NCBI RefSeq assembly: GCF_000620305.1 | Contig: NZ_KK211102.1 | Span: 1 to 64,000 of the forward strand | Origin: Desulfitibacter alkalitolerans DSM 16504 | Lineage (GTDB): Bacteria > Bacillota > DSM-16504 > Desulfitibacterales > Desulfitibacteraceae | Reading direction: 5' to 3' | Length of the DNA stretch: 64,000 bases | In this document: one piece after another, positions 19,018 to 28,350 of the stretch | Layout: every line of letters starts with the position of its first letter | Numbering within the stretch: the first letter of the stretch is position 1 | Translations under genes and position numbers: made by a program | Notes under the pieces: generated by a model | Told to the model about the DNA's origin: nothing | Databases searched by the model: none | Seen by the model: only the letters and a program-made list of their open reading frames with translations

Positions 19018-20319
19018 ATGTCTTTACTGAGAAATGCTCAAAATGGTATTGTCACCAGAGAAATGGAGCAGGTGGCAGCACAAGAAAAAGTCAGTCCTGA
19101 ATTTATCAGACAGGGAGTAGCTGAAGGTAAAATTGTCATACTTAAAAATGCTAATCACACTAATGCAGTACCCCTGGCAGTAGGTGCCGGACTTAAAACC
19201 AAGGTTAGTGCAAGTGTAGGTCTATATGGGAAAGATGCAAGTATTGAAAATGAATTGGAAAAAATCAGGGCAGCTGTTGATGCCGGCACAGATGCCATAA
19301 TGGACTTGAGTGTAACAGGTGAGATTGATGCAATGCGTAAGGAAGTTTTATCTGCAGTTTCTAAACCGGTAGGTACACTTCCCTTATATCAGGCCCTTGC
19401 TAATGCTGGTATTAAATATGGATCATCTCTTAAAATGACAGCAGATGATCTTTTTGAAGTAATTGAAGCTCAAGCGGCTGAAGGAGTGGCCTTTTTAGCA
19501 CTTCATTGTGGCACCACCATGGCTATTATAGAGCGTGCAAAAAGAGAAGGTAGAATTGATCCCCTTGTAAGCTACGGAGGATCTCATCTCATAGGGTGGA
19601 TGGTACATAACCAGAGGGAAAATCCCTTATATGAATACTTTGACAGGGTTCTGGAAATTGCCAAGAACTACGATGTAGCTCTAAGCTTTGCTGACAGCAT
19701 GAGACCTGGCTGCCTGGCTGATTCCTTAGACGGTGCACAGGTTCAAGAATTGGTAGTACTGGGGGAACTGGTACAAAGAACAAGAGATGCTGGTGTTCAG
19801 GTTATGGTTAAGGGCCCAGGACATGTTCCACTTAACCAGATAAAAACGACCATTGAACTTCAGAAGGGACTATGTAAAAATGCTCCATATTTTGTATTTG
19901 GTCCCCTTGTAACGGATACAGGTGTGGGTCATGATCACATAAGTGCAGCCATTGGCGGTGCAGTAAGCTCATGGGCCGGTGCAGACTTCATCTGTTATGT
20001 AACACCTGCCGAGCATCTTGGTATTCCCAATGCTAATCAGGTTCGAGAAGGAGTAGTAGCTGCCCGTATTGCTGCCCACTGTGGGGACCTGGCCAAGGGA
20101 ATGCCTGCTGCTGTAAACTGGGATCTTGAGATGTCCATTGCCAGAAAAGCCCTTGACTGGGATAAACAGATTTCCCTGGCCATTGATCCTACTACCGCAA
20201 AACTAATCTGGAAAGAAAGAAGTGATGATTTCTCCTCCAAATGCAGCATGTGCGGACAATACTGTGCCATGGAGATAATCTCCAAGTATTTAAATACTGA
20301 TACTAAACATGCATGCTAA
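19018..20319 (+). CDS. bzaA: ThiC-paralogue hydroxybenzimidazole synthase subunit BzaA
   Basis: BzaA and BzaB are radical SAM paralogues of the thiamin enzyme ThiC and together convert aminoimidazole ribotide to 5-hydroxybenzimidazole. The 433-residue protein has ThiC-like blocks (GPGHVPLNQI, FGPLVTDTGVGHDHISAAIGG, YVTPAEHLGIPN) and a C-terminal cluster motif CSMCGQYC, which is CX2CX3C rather than the CX2CX4C of ThiC. It lacks the long N-terminal domain of plant-type ThiC. The cobalamin riboswitch upstream, instead of a TPP riboswitch, and the following bza genes argue against a thiamin role. Which copy is A and which is B is set by gene order. Confidence 0.9.
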   Translation: MSLLRNAQNGIVTREMEQVAAQEKVSPEFIRQGVAEGKIVILKNANHTNAVPLAVGAGLKTKVSASVGLYGKDASIENELEKIRAAVDAGTDAIMDLSVTGEIDAMRKEVLSAVSKPVGTLPLYQALANAGIKYGSSLKMTADDLFEVIEAQAAEGVAFLALHCGTTMAIIERAKREGRIDPLVSYGGSHLIGWMVHNQRENPLYEYFDRVLEIAKNYDVALSFADSMRPGCLADSLDGAQVQELVVLGELVQRTRDAGVQVMVKGPGHVPLNQIKTTIELQKGLCKNAPYFVFGPLVTDTGVGHDHISAAIGGAVSSWAGADFICYVTPAEHLGIPNANQVREGVVAARIAAHCGDLAKGMPAAVNWDLEMSIARKALDWDKQISLAIDPTTAKLIWKERSDDFSSKCSMCGQYCAMEIISKYLNTDTKHAC

Positions 20320-20454
20320 ATGTAGCTCTTAATATTAGAAGAAATTATTATTTATGATAAATTCCACGGTTTAAATAAATGGCTAAGAGGTCGTTGTACT
20401 CTCAGATATGAAATGCATGTTTAAATAGTTAGTTAAAAGAAGGGGTGATTAATA

Positions 20455-21741
20455 ATGACTCAAATGTTAAAAGCACGAGCTGGAAAAATCACTGAAGAAA
20501 TGGAAAAAGTAGCTATTCAGGAAAATGTAGATGTTAAATTCATTCGTCAAGGTGTTGCCGAGGGAACAATTGTTATCCCTAAAAACAAGAACCGCAGCCG
20601 TTCCAGGATTTGTGGAATTGGCAAGGGATTAGATATTAAAGTAAATGCTCTTATAGGCACTTCAAGTGATAGGTCTCAGGCTGAAATGGAAGCTAGAAAG
20701 CTAAAAGCCGCCGAGGAAGCAGGATGCAACTCCTTCATGGATTTGAGTACAGGCGGAGATATTGATGCCATGAGAAGACAGACCCTGTCCCTGGCAAGGG
20801 TGGCTGTAGGAAGTGTACCTCTCTATCAGGCTGGAGTTGAAGCCATTCATAAATATGGAAGCGTGGTGGAAATGAGACCTGATGACATACTTGACACAAT
20901 TGAAAAACAAGCAGCTGACGGCCTTGATTTTATGGCTATTCACAGTGCCTTGAGCTTAGATGTGCTGAAAACCCTTCAAAAAACCGGCAGGGTTACTGAA
21001 GTGGTCAGCCGTGGAGGTTCCTTCCTAACAGGTTGGATGTTTCACAACCAAAAGGAAAATCCGCTACTAGAACATTTTGACCGCCTGCTGGCAATTATGA
21101 AGGAGTATGATGTAGTTTTTAGTGTTGGAGACGCAGTTCGACCAGGTTGTACTGCTGATTCTCTTGACCAGGTGCAGCTTAAGGGATTGATGCTGGCCGG
21201 CGATCTAGTAAAAAGAGCATTGGAAGCTGGAGTACAAGTTATGGTGGAAGGTCCAGGCCATGTTCCCTTAAACCATATTGAGTCCACCATTCTTCTTCAA
21301 AAAAGACTCTGCTATAATGTTCCCTATTATGTTCTGGGATTTTTGGCTGCAGACATAGCACCTGGTTATGACCATATTACCGGTGCAATTGGAGGAGCTT
21401 ATGCAGCAATGTGCGGTGCTGATTTCTTGTGTTATTTGACTCCTGCCGAACATCTGGGTCTGCCAAATGAGGAGGATGTTAGAACAGGTGTAAAAGCTAT
21501 CAAGATAGCAGCTCAAGCAGCGGATATTGCAAGGGGAAGAAAAGGTGCATGGGATAGAAATCTGCAAATGGCAAAAGCCAGGGTTGCCCTTGATATGGAT
21601 AAACAAATTGAACTTGCTCTAAACTCCAGCAGCCTACTGGAAGCAAGAGCCAAAAACAAAGGTAATGCTCCCTGTGTTTGCGCTGTATGTGGTCCTGATT
21701 GTGCAGCTGCCGCTGCTGCCAGATATTTTGGCATTGGCTAG
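20455..21741 (+). CDS. bzaB: ThiC-paralogue hydroxybenzimidazole synthase subunit BzaB
   Basis: Second ThiC paralogue, 428 residues, clearly related to bzaA along its length (FIRQGVAEGTIVIPKNKN, GDIDAMRRQTLSL, EGPGHVPLNHIESTI, YLTPAEHLGLPNEEDV). The C-terminal cluster motif is CAVCGPDC, again CX2CX3C, followed by an Ala-rich end. In described bzaAB organisms both proteins are needed for 5-hydroxybenzimidazole, unlike the single BzaF. It lies 135 bases after bzaA with its own good ribosome binding site and no terminator between. Confidence 0.9.
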   Translation: MTQMLKARAGKITEEMEKVAIQENVDVKFIRQGVAEGTIVIPKNKNRSRSRICGIGKGLDIKVNALIGTSSDRSQAEMEARKLKAAEEAGCNSFMDLSTGGDIDAMRRQTLSLARVAVGSVPLYQAGVEAIHKYGSVVEMRPDDILDTIEKQAADGLDFMAIHSALSLDVLKTLQKTGRVTEVVSRGGSFLTGWMFHNQKENPLLEHFDRLLAIMKEYDVVFSVGDAVRPGCTADSLDQVQLKGLMLAGDLVKRALEAGVQVMVEGPGHVPLNHIESTILLQKRLCYNVPYYVLGFLAADIAPGYDHITGAIGGAYAAMCGADFLCYLTPAEHLGLPNEEDVRTGVKAIKIAAQAADIARGRKGAWDRNLQMAKARVALDMDKQIELALNSSSLLEARAKNKGNAPCVCAVCGPDCAAAAAARYFGIG

Positions 21742-21797
21742 CAGGGGAATAAGCAGGTTTGTCCCTTTTCCAGCCAAATCAAATGGGGGGAGATTGT

Positions 21798-23192
21798 ATG
21801 TTTAGTAGAATTCTTCATGATAAGCCTAAAGAAGAATGTGGTGTATTTGGCATCTATGCCCCCGGTATAGATGTAGATGCCGCTCAGCTAACATATTATG
21901 GCCTCTATGCCCTACAGCACCGGGGACAGGATAGTGCCGGAATAGCCGTGTCCAATAGTCAAAGCATTAATGTCCATAAAGGTCTGGGCCTGGTTGCCCA
22001 AGTTTTTAATGAAAATAATCTAAAGCAGCTAAAGGGAAGCATGGCCGTTGGTCATGTTCGTTACTCGACTACCGGTGCCAGCTCACTTGAAAATGCTCAA
22101 CCTGTTATTTCCAGGTTTTCTGATAAAACCCTTTGCCTTGCACATAATGGAAACCTAACTAATACTAATGAGCTGCGTCAGCATTTGGCTAAGAATAAGG
22201 TCTTCTTTCAAACAACTAGTGATAGTGAAATTATACTGCAATTGATTAGCCAAAACAGTACACTTTCACTAACAGAAGCTGTCAAGATGACAATGCACCA
22301 GATTAAGGGTGCTTATTCCCTGGTAATTATGACAGAAAACCAGTTAATTGGTGCAAGAGATCCTAAGGGTATGCGGCCCTTATGTTTTGGGACCTTGGGA
22401 GAAGGTTATGTACTGGCTTCTGAATCCTGTGCATTAGACGCTGTTGGGGCACAATTTAGCAGGGATGTAAAACCTGGAGAGATAATTACCATAGATCAAG
22501 CTGGGATAAAGTCCACGCAATTTCCTCTTTCAAGTCAACGGAGCCTGTGTATTTTTGAGTATATCTATCTGGCTCGTGTGGACAGTGTTATAGATGGGGA
22601 ATCTGTAAACCAGGTGCGTCGAAATCTGGGTAAAGCCCTGGCTCAAGAATATTTTATCCATGCTGATATGGTGATACCTGTACCTGATTCAGGAATTACT
22701 TCAGCCCTGGGATATACAGAAGAGTCAGGCCTTCCCTACAAGGAAGGTTTAACAAAAAACAGGTATGCCGGACGCACCTTCATTCAACCAGGTCAAGAAC
22801 TGCGCGAACTTGGGGTAAAGCTTAAATTTAACCCTATAAAGGATATTTTAAAGGGTCAAGGAATAGTAATGGTGGATGATTCTCTAGTACGTGGTACCAC
22901 ATGCCGTCAAATTGTCAAAATGCTGCGGCAGGCTGGAGTTATGGAAGTACATTTATTGGTTGCTTCTCCCCCCATTCTCTGTCCATGTTATTACGGCATA
23001 GACATTGCCTCCCCCGATCAGTTGGTGGCAGCCCGTTTCAATCAAGAAGAGATAAGACGTTTTATTGGAGCAGATAGTCTCCACTATCTAAGTTTAAACG
23101 GCCTTTTTTCTGCTTTGAAAGCCCCCAGGGAGGAATTCTGTTCAGCTTGCTTTAACGGCACCTATCCTACAGAAATGGCACGCTCCATATGA
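21798..23192 (+). CDS. purF: Amidophosphoribosyltransferase PurF
   Basis: PurF makes phosphoribosylamine from PRPP and glutamine, the first step of purine synthesis. The 464-residue protein starts at the ATG behind GGGGGGAG, with a 13-residue propeptide ending before Cys14 (KEE|CGVFGIYAPG), the glutaminase nucleophile. Further marks are HVRYSTTG, HNGNLTN, DPKGMRPL and the PRPP-binding loop MVDDSLVRGTT. C-terminal Cys residues (near LCPCYYGID and CSACFNG) fit an iron-sulfur type PurF. Its place between bzaB and bzaC suggests it raises flow toward aminoimidazole ribotide, the BzaAB substrate. It may be a second copy beside a housekeeping purF elsewhere. Confidence 0.93.
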   Translation: MFSRILHDKPKEECGVFGIYAPGIDVDAAQLTYYGLYALQHRGQDSAGIAVSNSQSINVHKGLGLVAQVFNENNLKQLKGSMAVGHVRYSTTGASSLENAQPVISRFSDKTLCLAHNGNLTNTNELRQHLAKNKVFFQTTSDSEIILQLISQNSTLSLTEAVKMTMHQIKGAYSLVIMTENQLIGARDPKGMRPLCFGTLGEGYVLASESCALDAVGAQFSRDVKPGEIITIDQAGIKSTQFPLSSQRSLCIFEYIYLARVDSVIDGESVNQVRRNLGKALAQEYFIHADMVIPVPDSGITSALGYTEESGLPYKEGLTKNRYAGRTFIQPGQELRELGVKLKFNPIKDILKGQGIVMVDDSLVRGTTCRQIVKMLRQAGVMEVHLLVASPPILCPCYYGIDIASPDQLVAARFNQEEIRRFIGADSLHYLSLNGLFSALKAPREEFCSACFNGTYPTEMARSI

Positions 23193-23256
23193 GCCAAGGG
23201 GCAGGGATATGGAGACGGGAGGCAATCGTGGAGATGGATGAAAGGAGCAGGTTTAT

Positions 23257-24798
23257 TTGTTCAGATATGATCCCCAAGGCTCCGGTCCCCAGTACTTAGA
23301 AAATCTGGCCACCGGATACTGGTTTTCAGAGGTGCTATTTGCAGCCATTGAATTGGATATTTTTTCACTACTTGAACCCAACGGGAAAACTCTAGCCGAA
23401 GCTGCAGATAGATTAGGTAGTGACACTAAAGCATTGGAACGCTACCTGCATGCTTTATGCTCTCTAGGGCTCCTAGATAGGTACGAAAATACCTATTTTA
23501 ACACCAGGATTTCTTCAGACTACCTTGTCAAGGGCAAGGAATATTACCAGGGAGATTCTATTCTTTGGCGCAAATATTTAACAGCTTACTGGCAGGATCT
23601 CAGAAAGTGTATTGAAACAGGCGGAAAGATTGATTTCTCCGGAAATGACCAGTCTGATTCTGAAGACCTGAAATCAAGAATTGGAAAATATATTACTGCC
23701 ATGGATAATGTTGCCCGGGTAAAGGTGAAAGAAATTACACCCATGTTTAAGGGTCTTTTTGTAAGTGGTCATATTTTGGATATTGGCGCAGGCTCAGGGG
23801 CCATATCTGCAGGCTTTTTAAAAGAATTTCCTGATATGAAAGCTACCCTTGTGGATATCCCCCAGGTTTTGAGCTACACAAGGGAACTTGTGACAATTCG
23901 GGGGTTTAATGAAAATATTTCCTATTGTGCAACCAATATTTTAGAAGAGTGGCCTTTTAAAAAAGGTCAGCATGATCTGGTTATCCTCTCAAACATTGTC
24001 CATGCTTATTCAGAAAATGAAATAACACATATTTTGAAATCTGCTGCAGAATGTCTTATGCCAGGCGGCTTCCTGCTGGTGCACGATTTCTTTTTGGAGC
24101 ATTTCTCTGAAAGGGCTGCCCTTTTTGACATAAACATGTTGATTAATACATATAACGGTAAGGTTTTTGCTGGAAAATGGATTATACAACAGCTGAGAGA
24201 ATATGGTCTTTATGCTGCTAATATCATTCCTCTAAAGACTGATACTGCTGTAATCATTGGATCAGGCAGCAAGGATAGCTTGGAAGGCCTATCTCTAGAT
24301 AAAAAAGCTGCTTTGCTCAGGGAAATAAAGGATCTGGGATTTAAGGAAGCCTGTTCAATTTCCATGAAATCTATCCATGTTCCTGACTGGACACCTGTAA
24401 AATGTCGGTTTGGATGCAGCAGCTTTGGAAAGCTCAGCTGTCCGCCAAACACTCCATCTCCTGAAGAAACTAGAAATGTGCTTAAGAACTATAGCCTGGC
24501 ACTGCTTCTAGAGGGTGAACCTCCCACTAATACCTTTCAAAGGCTTGTTTTAGAAGCTGAAAAGCAAGCTTTCAAGACAGGGTTTTATAAAGCTTTTGCC
24601 TACTGGGCAGGCCCATGCACCCTTTGTGATGTATGCAGTACCCATGGGCAATGCCGCAGACCCAAGGATAGCAGACCATCTATGGAAGGTGCGGGTATAG
24701 ATGTCTTTGCAACAGTCAAGGGTGCAGGCATAGCATTACGAACCCTGGACAGTAAAAATGATTTTTGCAGGTATTTTGCCTTGCTGCTACTGGAGTGA
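23257..24798 (+). CDS. bzaC: BzaC-type methyltransferase fused to a DUF2284 metal-binding domain
   Basis: BzaC O-methylates 5-hydroxybenzimidazole with SAM. The N-terminal part (about 1-340) is a class I methyltransferase with an N-terminal dimerisation winged helix (LDIFSLLEPNGKTLAEAADR), the SAM motif ILDIGAGSGAIS near 173, and VILSNIVHAY and GGFLLVHDFFL. From about 354 to the end is a Cys-rich DUF2284 domain (KCRFGCSSFGKLSCPP, GPCTLCDVCSTHGQC). Its role is unknown; metal or cluster binding is likely. The gene starts at TTG with AAGGAG nine bases upstream. It sits between purF and bzaD, with bzaD starting six bases after its stop. Confidence 0.85.
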   Translation: MFRYDPQGSGPQYLENLATGYWFSEVLFAAIELDIFSLLEPNGKTLAEAADRLGSDTKALERYLHALCSLGLLDRYENTYFNTRISSDYLVKGKEYYQGDSILWRKYLTAYWQDLRKCIETGGKIDFSGNDQSDSEDLKSRIGKYITAMDNVARVKVKEITPMFKGLFVSGHILDIGAGSGAISAGFLKEFPDMKATLVDIPQVLSYTRELVTIRGFNENISYCATNILEEWPFKKGQHDLVILSNIVHAYSENEITHILKSAAECLMPGGFLLVHDFFLEHFSERAALFDINMLINTYNGKVFAGKWIIQQLREYGLYAANIIPLKTDTAVIIGSGSKDSLEGLSLDKKAALLREIKDLGFKEACSISMKSIHVPDWTPVKCRFGCSSFGKLSCPPNTPSPEETRNVLKNYSLALLLEGEPPTNTFQRLVLEAEKQAFKTGFYKAFAYWAGPCTLCDVCSTHGQCRRPKDSRPSMEGAGIDVFATVKGAGIALRTLDSKNDFCRYFALLLLE

Positions 24799-24804
24799 TT
24801 GATT

Positions 24805-26130
24805 ATGCGTGTACTGTTAATACAAGCTCTGTCAATGGATGAAGCCTCAGCTGAAAGAGTTTACCCCATAGGGATTGTATCACTTGCAGCTCATGTAGAA
24901 CACAAAGGTTACCAGGTAGAGCTTTTAGATATGAATGTTGAGACGGACCCCTTTGGCTCATTAAAAGAGAAGCTTCTCAGCTTAAAGCCTGAAGTGGTGG
25001 CAGTATCACTTCGCAACATTGATCCTCTAGCAAACAAGACCAGCTCACTCATTCCAAGGTTTATTGTTACTGTTCGTATGGCTGCAAGGCTTTTGCCAAA
25101 GGCGTGGATTATTGCTGGAGGAACTGGCTTTTCCCTTTTCCCAGAAAGGTTGATGCTGGAAATACCTGAAATCCACTATGGTATTATAGGGGAAGCAGAA
25201 ATTTCCTTCCCCGCACTGCTTGCCTCATTGGAAAAGCCCTCATCCATAAAGGGATTATGTGTACGCAAGGGTAACAGGGTAATTGCTGCACCTCCATCTA
25301 TGGAATTTGACATGAAAAATGACTATCTGCACCCCTCCAGAAAGCTGTTGGACCCAGCTCCCTACTTAAAAGCCAACAGTTATGTTCCAGCCATTGGAAT
25401 TGAGACAAAAAGGGGCTGCCCCTATAACTGTTCTTATTGTGTCTACCCCAATCTCCAGGGGAAAAAGCTGCGCTGTCGTACACCTGAAGGTATTGTAGAT
25501 GAAATTGAATTCTTAATTAAAGAATTTGCTATCCATAGATTCCACTTTAACGACCCTATAGTAAATGCTCCCCTTGGACATTTGGAACAGATTTGTGAAG
25601 AGCTGCTGCATAGAAACCTTCAAATCAAGTGGGGAGGCTTCTTCCGAGAAGATAATATAAATAAAGAAAATGTTAGCCTTTTTGAAAGGGCAGGCTGTGA
25701 GTGCTTTGCCTTTTCCCCTGACGGCCTTTGTCAGGAAGCATTAGATACTCTTAGAAAAAATCTTACTGAGGAAGATATTTTAAAGGCAGCCGAGCATGTT
25801 TCCAAAAGTGATGTGGTAAGTATTTATCATTTCATGGTGAATGTTCCAGGGGAAACAGATGGGACTGTTAAAAAAGGCATTAGGCTTTTGGAACGTATCT
25901 ATGACATTCATGCTTTAAAGAAGAATTTAGGGACAATCATTCTGAATAATATTCGTATTCTGCCTGGTACCCCCATGGAGACCATTGCCCTGGAGCAGGG
26001 AGTTATAGACAATGATACGGACCTGCTTTATCCGACTTACTATAACCCTAAGCCCTTTGATAAATTAAGATACAAGCTGGAGACACTTCATCTTTGCAGA
26101 AATATCTTCACGTGGCAGGAGGTACGGTAA
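24805..26130 (+). CDS. bzaD: Radical SAM methyltransferase with B12-binding domain, BzaD
   Basis: In described bza pathways BzaD adds the C6 methyl group to 5-methoxybenzimidazole. The 441-residue protein has an N-terminal Rossmann-like B12-binding domain (IVSLAAHVEHKGYQVELLDMN) and a radical SAM domain with the cluster Cys205, Cys209 and Cys212 in GCPYNCSYC, then an Elp3-like core. I chose the ATG at 24805 with GGAG upstream, not the TTG at 24799. The class uses methylcobalamin and SAM, so B12 is required to make its own lower ligand. Confidence 0.88.
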   Translation: MRVLLIQALSMDEASAERVYPIGIVSLAAHVEHKGYQVELLDMNVETDPFGSLKEKLLSLKPEVVAVSLRNIDPLANKTSSLIPRFIVTVRMAARLLPKAWIIAGGTGFSLFPERLMLEIPEIHYGIIGEAEISFPALLASLEKPSSIKGLCVRKGNRVIAAPPSMEFDMKNDYLHPSRKLLDPAPYLKANSYVPAIGIETKRGCPYNCSYCVYPNLQGKKLRCRTPEGIVDEIEFLIKEFAIHRFHFNDPIVNAPLGHLEQICEELLHRNLQIKWGGFFREDNINKENVSLFERAGCECFAFSPDGLCQEALDTLRKNLTEEDILKAAEHVSKSDVVSIYHFMVNVPGETDGTVKKGIRLLERIYDIHALKKNLGTIILNNIRILPGTPMETIALEQGVIDNDTDLLYPTYYNPKPFDKLRYKLETLHLCRNIFTWQEVR

Positions 26131-27630
26131 ATGAAGATAATTTTATTGGAACATCCCAGGAGCATAAGTACTGAAAGATGTAATGACATAGCAAATACTC
26201 CCCTTTCCTCATGCCTGCTTACCGGTTATGCTGCAGGGGTTTTAAAAAGCCAGGGGCATGAAGTGGAAATAGTCGAAGGGTATCTTGACAAGCTTTCTTA
26301 TAAAGAGATAGGGAAAATCATTGAAGCTTATAAACCTGATATGCTTGGTGTCCACATGGTTTACCATTGGAAGAACGACAGAAGGCTTTATAATTTTCTT
26401 GAGGCTGTAAAGCACCAAGGTATTTCTCCCTATGTTACTGCTTATGGCTTTTACCCAACCTTCGGCTATGAAGAAATTTTGAAAAGCTGTAAGGCAATTG
26501 ACTCCATTATCCTGGGAGAACCGGAGCTAACCTTTGCTGACTTGGCAGCTGCCCTTACTCGCAAAAAATCCCATGAAAAAATCCTGGGATTGGCTTATCT
26601 ATCATCACAGGGCAGTATCACCTGCTCAAAGGCAAAAGCCATTGAAAACCTTGACGACCTCCCCTTTCCAGTTCGCACAAGGGCTTCACTTAACATTGGT
26701 GAGGTAAACATTATGGGAAGTCGTGGATGCTACGGTGCCTGTACCTTCTGCTATATTAATTCATATTATGGCAGGGGACCCAAATGGCGCGGCCGAAGCC
26801 CTGAAAACATTATAGCTGAAATAGATGAGATTTTATTGAAGCACACCATGGATTATTTCTATTTTACCGATCCAAACTTTTTTGGCCCCGGTAAAGCAGG
26901 TCAAGAAAGGGCCTTGCATTTAGCTTCTCTAATTAAACAAAGAAAAATTAAATTTGGAATAGAAGCCAGGGTAAATGATATTCACGATGAAACAATTGGG
27001 GCCCTGGCAGATGCAGGCTTGTGTCACATTTTAGTTGGCCTTGAAAGCGGCAGGGATGAATCTCTAAAACGCTTGAATAAAATGACAACAACAGCTCAAA
27101 ATGAAGGGGCGGTCAAAATCCTACGTAAGCATGGTATAGAACCAAGTATAGGATTTATTATGTTTGAACCGGATTCTTCGTTGGAGGATATCAGGATTAA
27201 TTTTGAATTTCTTAAAAGAAATGATCTTCTTAAAAATCTTGATGTTACTGTCAATGTTCTGTATCATCACATGATTATTTTGCAGGGAACTAAAGCTTAT
27301 AAAATACTTAAGAGTGAAGGGCGATTGGACATATCACCCCATTCAACATACGAGGCCAGCACCTCATATGTTAACCGGCAGGTTTCTGCTCTAGCAGCTA
27401 TTATGAGAGAAATCACTAATCATATCTTTTATCGTTTAGAAGAAATCTGGCGGAAAAAAGTTCCTGAGCCGGCAGCTGCTCCCCTAGAATATGAGAAAAT
27501 CAATAGACTTCTGGTAGGTTTATTTGAGAAAGTTTTATCTTCACTAGAACACGGGGAAGATTTTAATGATGTAAAACTGAAAGACCTTATTTATAAAACA
27601 AAAAGTGAAATTGATGAAATTTTTTCTTGA
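26131..27630 (+). CDS. bzaE: Radical SAM protein with B12-binding domain, BzaE
   Basis: BzaE acts last in the known pathway, giving 5,6-dimethylbenzimidazole from the methoxy-methyl intermediate. The 499-residue protein has an N-terminal B12-binding-like domain (LLTGYAAGVLKSQGHEVEIVEG) and a radical SAM domain with Cys200, Cys204 and Cys207 in GCYGACTFC, plus GLESGRDESLKRLNK typical of the family. The ATG follows the bzaD stop directly, with AGGAGG inside the bzaD end. Presence of all five bza genes predicts DMB rather than a simpler benzimidazole. Confidence 0.88.
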   Translation: MKIILLEHPRSISTERCNDIANTPLSSCLLTGYAAGVLKSQGHEVEIVEGYLDKLSYKEIGKIIEAYKPDMLGVHMVYHWKNDRRLYNFLEAVKHQGISPYVTAYGFYPTFGYEEILKSCKAIDSIILGEPELTFADLAAALTRKKSHEKILGLAYLSSQGSITCSKAKAIENLDDLPFPVRTRASLNIGEVNIMGSRGCYGACTFCYINSYYGRGPKWRGRSPENIIAEIDEILLKHTMDYFYFTDPNFFGPGKAGQERALHLASLIKQRKIKFGIEARVNDIHDETIGALADAGLCHILVGLESGRDESLKRLNKMTTTAQNEGAVKILRKHGIEPSIGFIMFEPDSSLEDIRINFEFLKRNDLLKNLDVTVNVLYHHMIILQGTKAYKILKSEGRLDISPHSTYEASTSYVNRQVSALAAIMREITNHIFYRLEEIWRKKVPEPAAAPLEYEKINRLLVGLFEKVLSSLEHGEDFNDVKLKDLIYKTKSEIDEIFS

Positions 27631-27678
27631 TAATATATAAAAGCTAAAAAAAGGTTAAAGGATCAAATGATCTAACGT

Positions 27679-28317
27679 CTAGACTGGCTGTCCTGGTTTT
27701 ACAACGATAAATTCTTCATCCCATTCTTTCTTAAATGCCTTGTACACCGTCCTTATTGTGCCAGGAACAGTTTCTGGCTCCAGGCCAAACTCTTTGGCCA
27801 TTTTCAAAAAAGTATCCCTTATATCAGCAAGCTCATAGGCACCAGTGTCTATGAGCCTTAAACCCTTGTAGTTAACCAACATTGTTTTAAAAATCATCAG
27901 GCTTTTTTCATAGCCGTACTTGTCTATACAATTTAGATATTCTGTCCACATGGAAGCTCCACTATGTAAATAGCCTTTTGTTAAGTAATAGGAAGTCCCC
28001 TTTTGATCTAAAGCTGCTTTATGCTCATTGCCCCCTAAAAGCAGAGAAATACAGTCATCAACCCTGGGCAAAATTATGCTGGCCTTTTCAGATTTTAATC
28101 CAAGGACAGAGTTCCCACAGTTTCCAAACAGCAGCAAAATATTGTCAACATTGTCTATGTTATTAATAAGCTTCTGAAGCTCGTCCTTTAGTTTACTAGG
28201 ATGATTGTGGAGACCTGCATCAACCCAGATTATTGGATAGTTGATCTGCAGCTCATTGACAACGAGATTAATCTCATCCCTTAATGCATTACATGCTATA
28301 ACGATGTTTTTAGCCAT
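27679..28317 (-). CDS. DUF1638 family protein
   Basis: A 212-residue soluble protein of the DUF1638 family (IVIACNALRDEI at the N-terminus, LLFGNCGNSVLGL in the centre, LPRVDDCISLLLGG). Members are often encoded with corrinoid methyltransferases, as here, but no reaction is established. The two Cys in the central motifs (near FGNCG and DDCIS) might bind metal. It is the last gene of the methyltransferase operon and ends 48 bases from bzaE, on the opposite strand. Confidence 0.75.
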   Translation of the reverse strand: MAKNIVIACNALRDEINLVVNELQINYPIIWVDAGLHNHPSKLKDELQKLINNIDNVDNILLLFGNCGNSVLGLKSEKASIILPRVDDCISLLLGGNEHKAALDQKGTSYYLTKGYLHSGASMWTEYLNCIDKYGYEKSLMIFKTMLVNYKGLRLIDTGAYELADIRDTFLKMAKEFGLEPETVPGTIRTVYKAFKKEWDEEFIVVKPGQPV

Positions 28318-28350
28318 TTTAACCTCCTTTTGCCCATAGATTGCAGGACT

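Noticed and set aside
19018-21741. The two ThiC-like genes as thiamin synthesis genes
   Set aside because: No TPP riboswitch or thi genes are present; the cobalamin riboswitch and bzaC-E neighbours point to benzimidazole synthesis.
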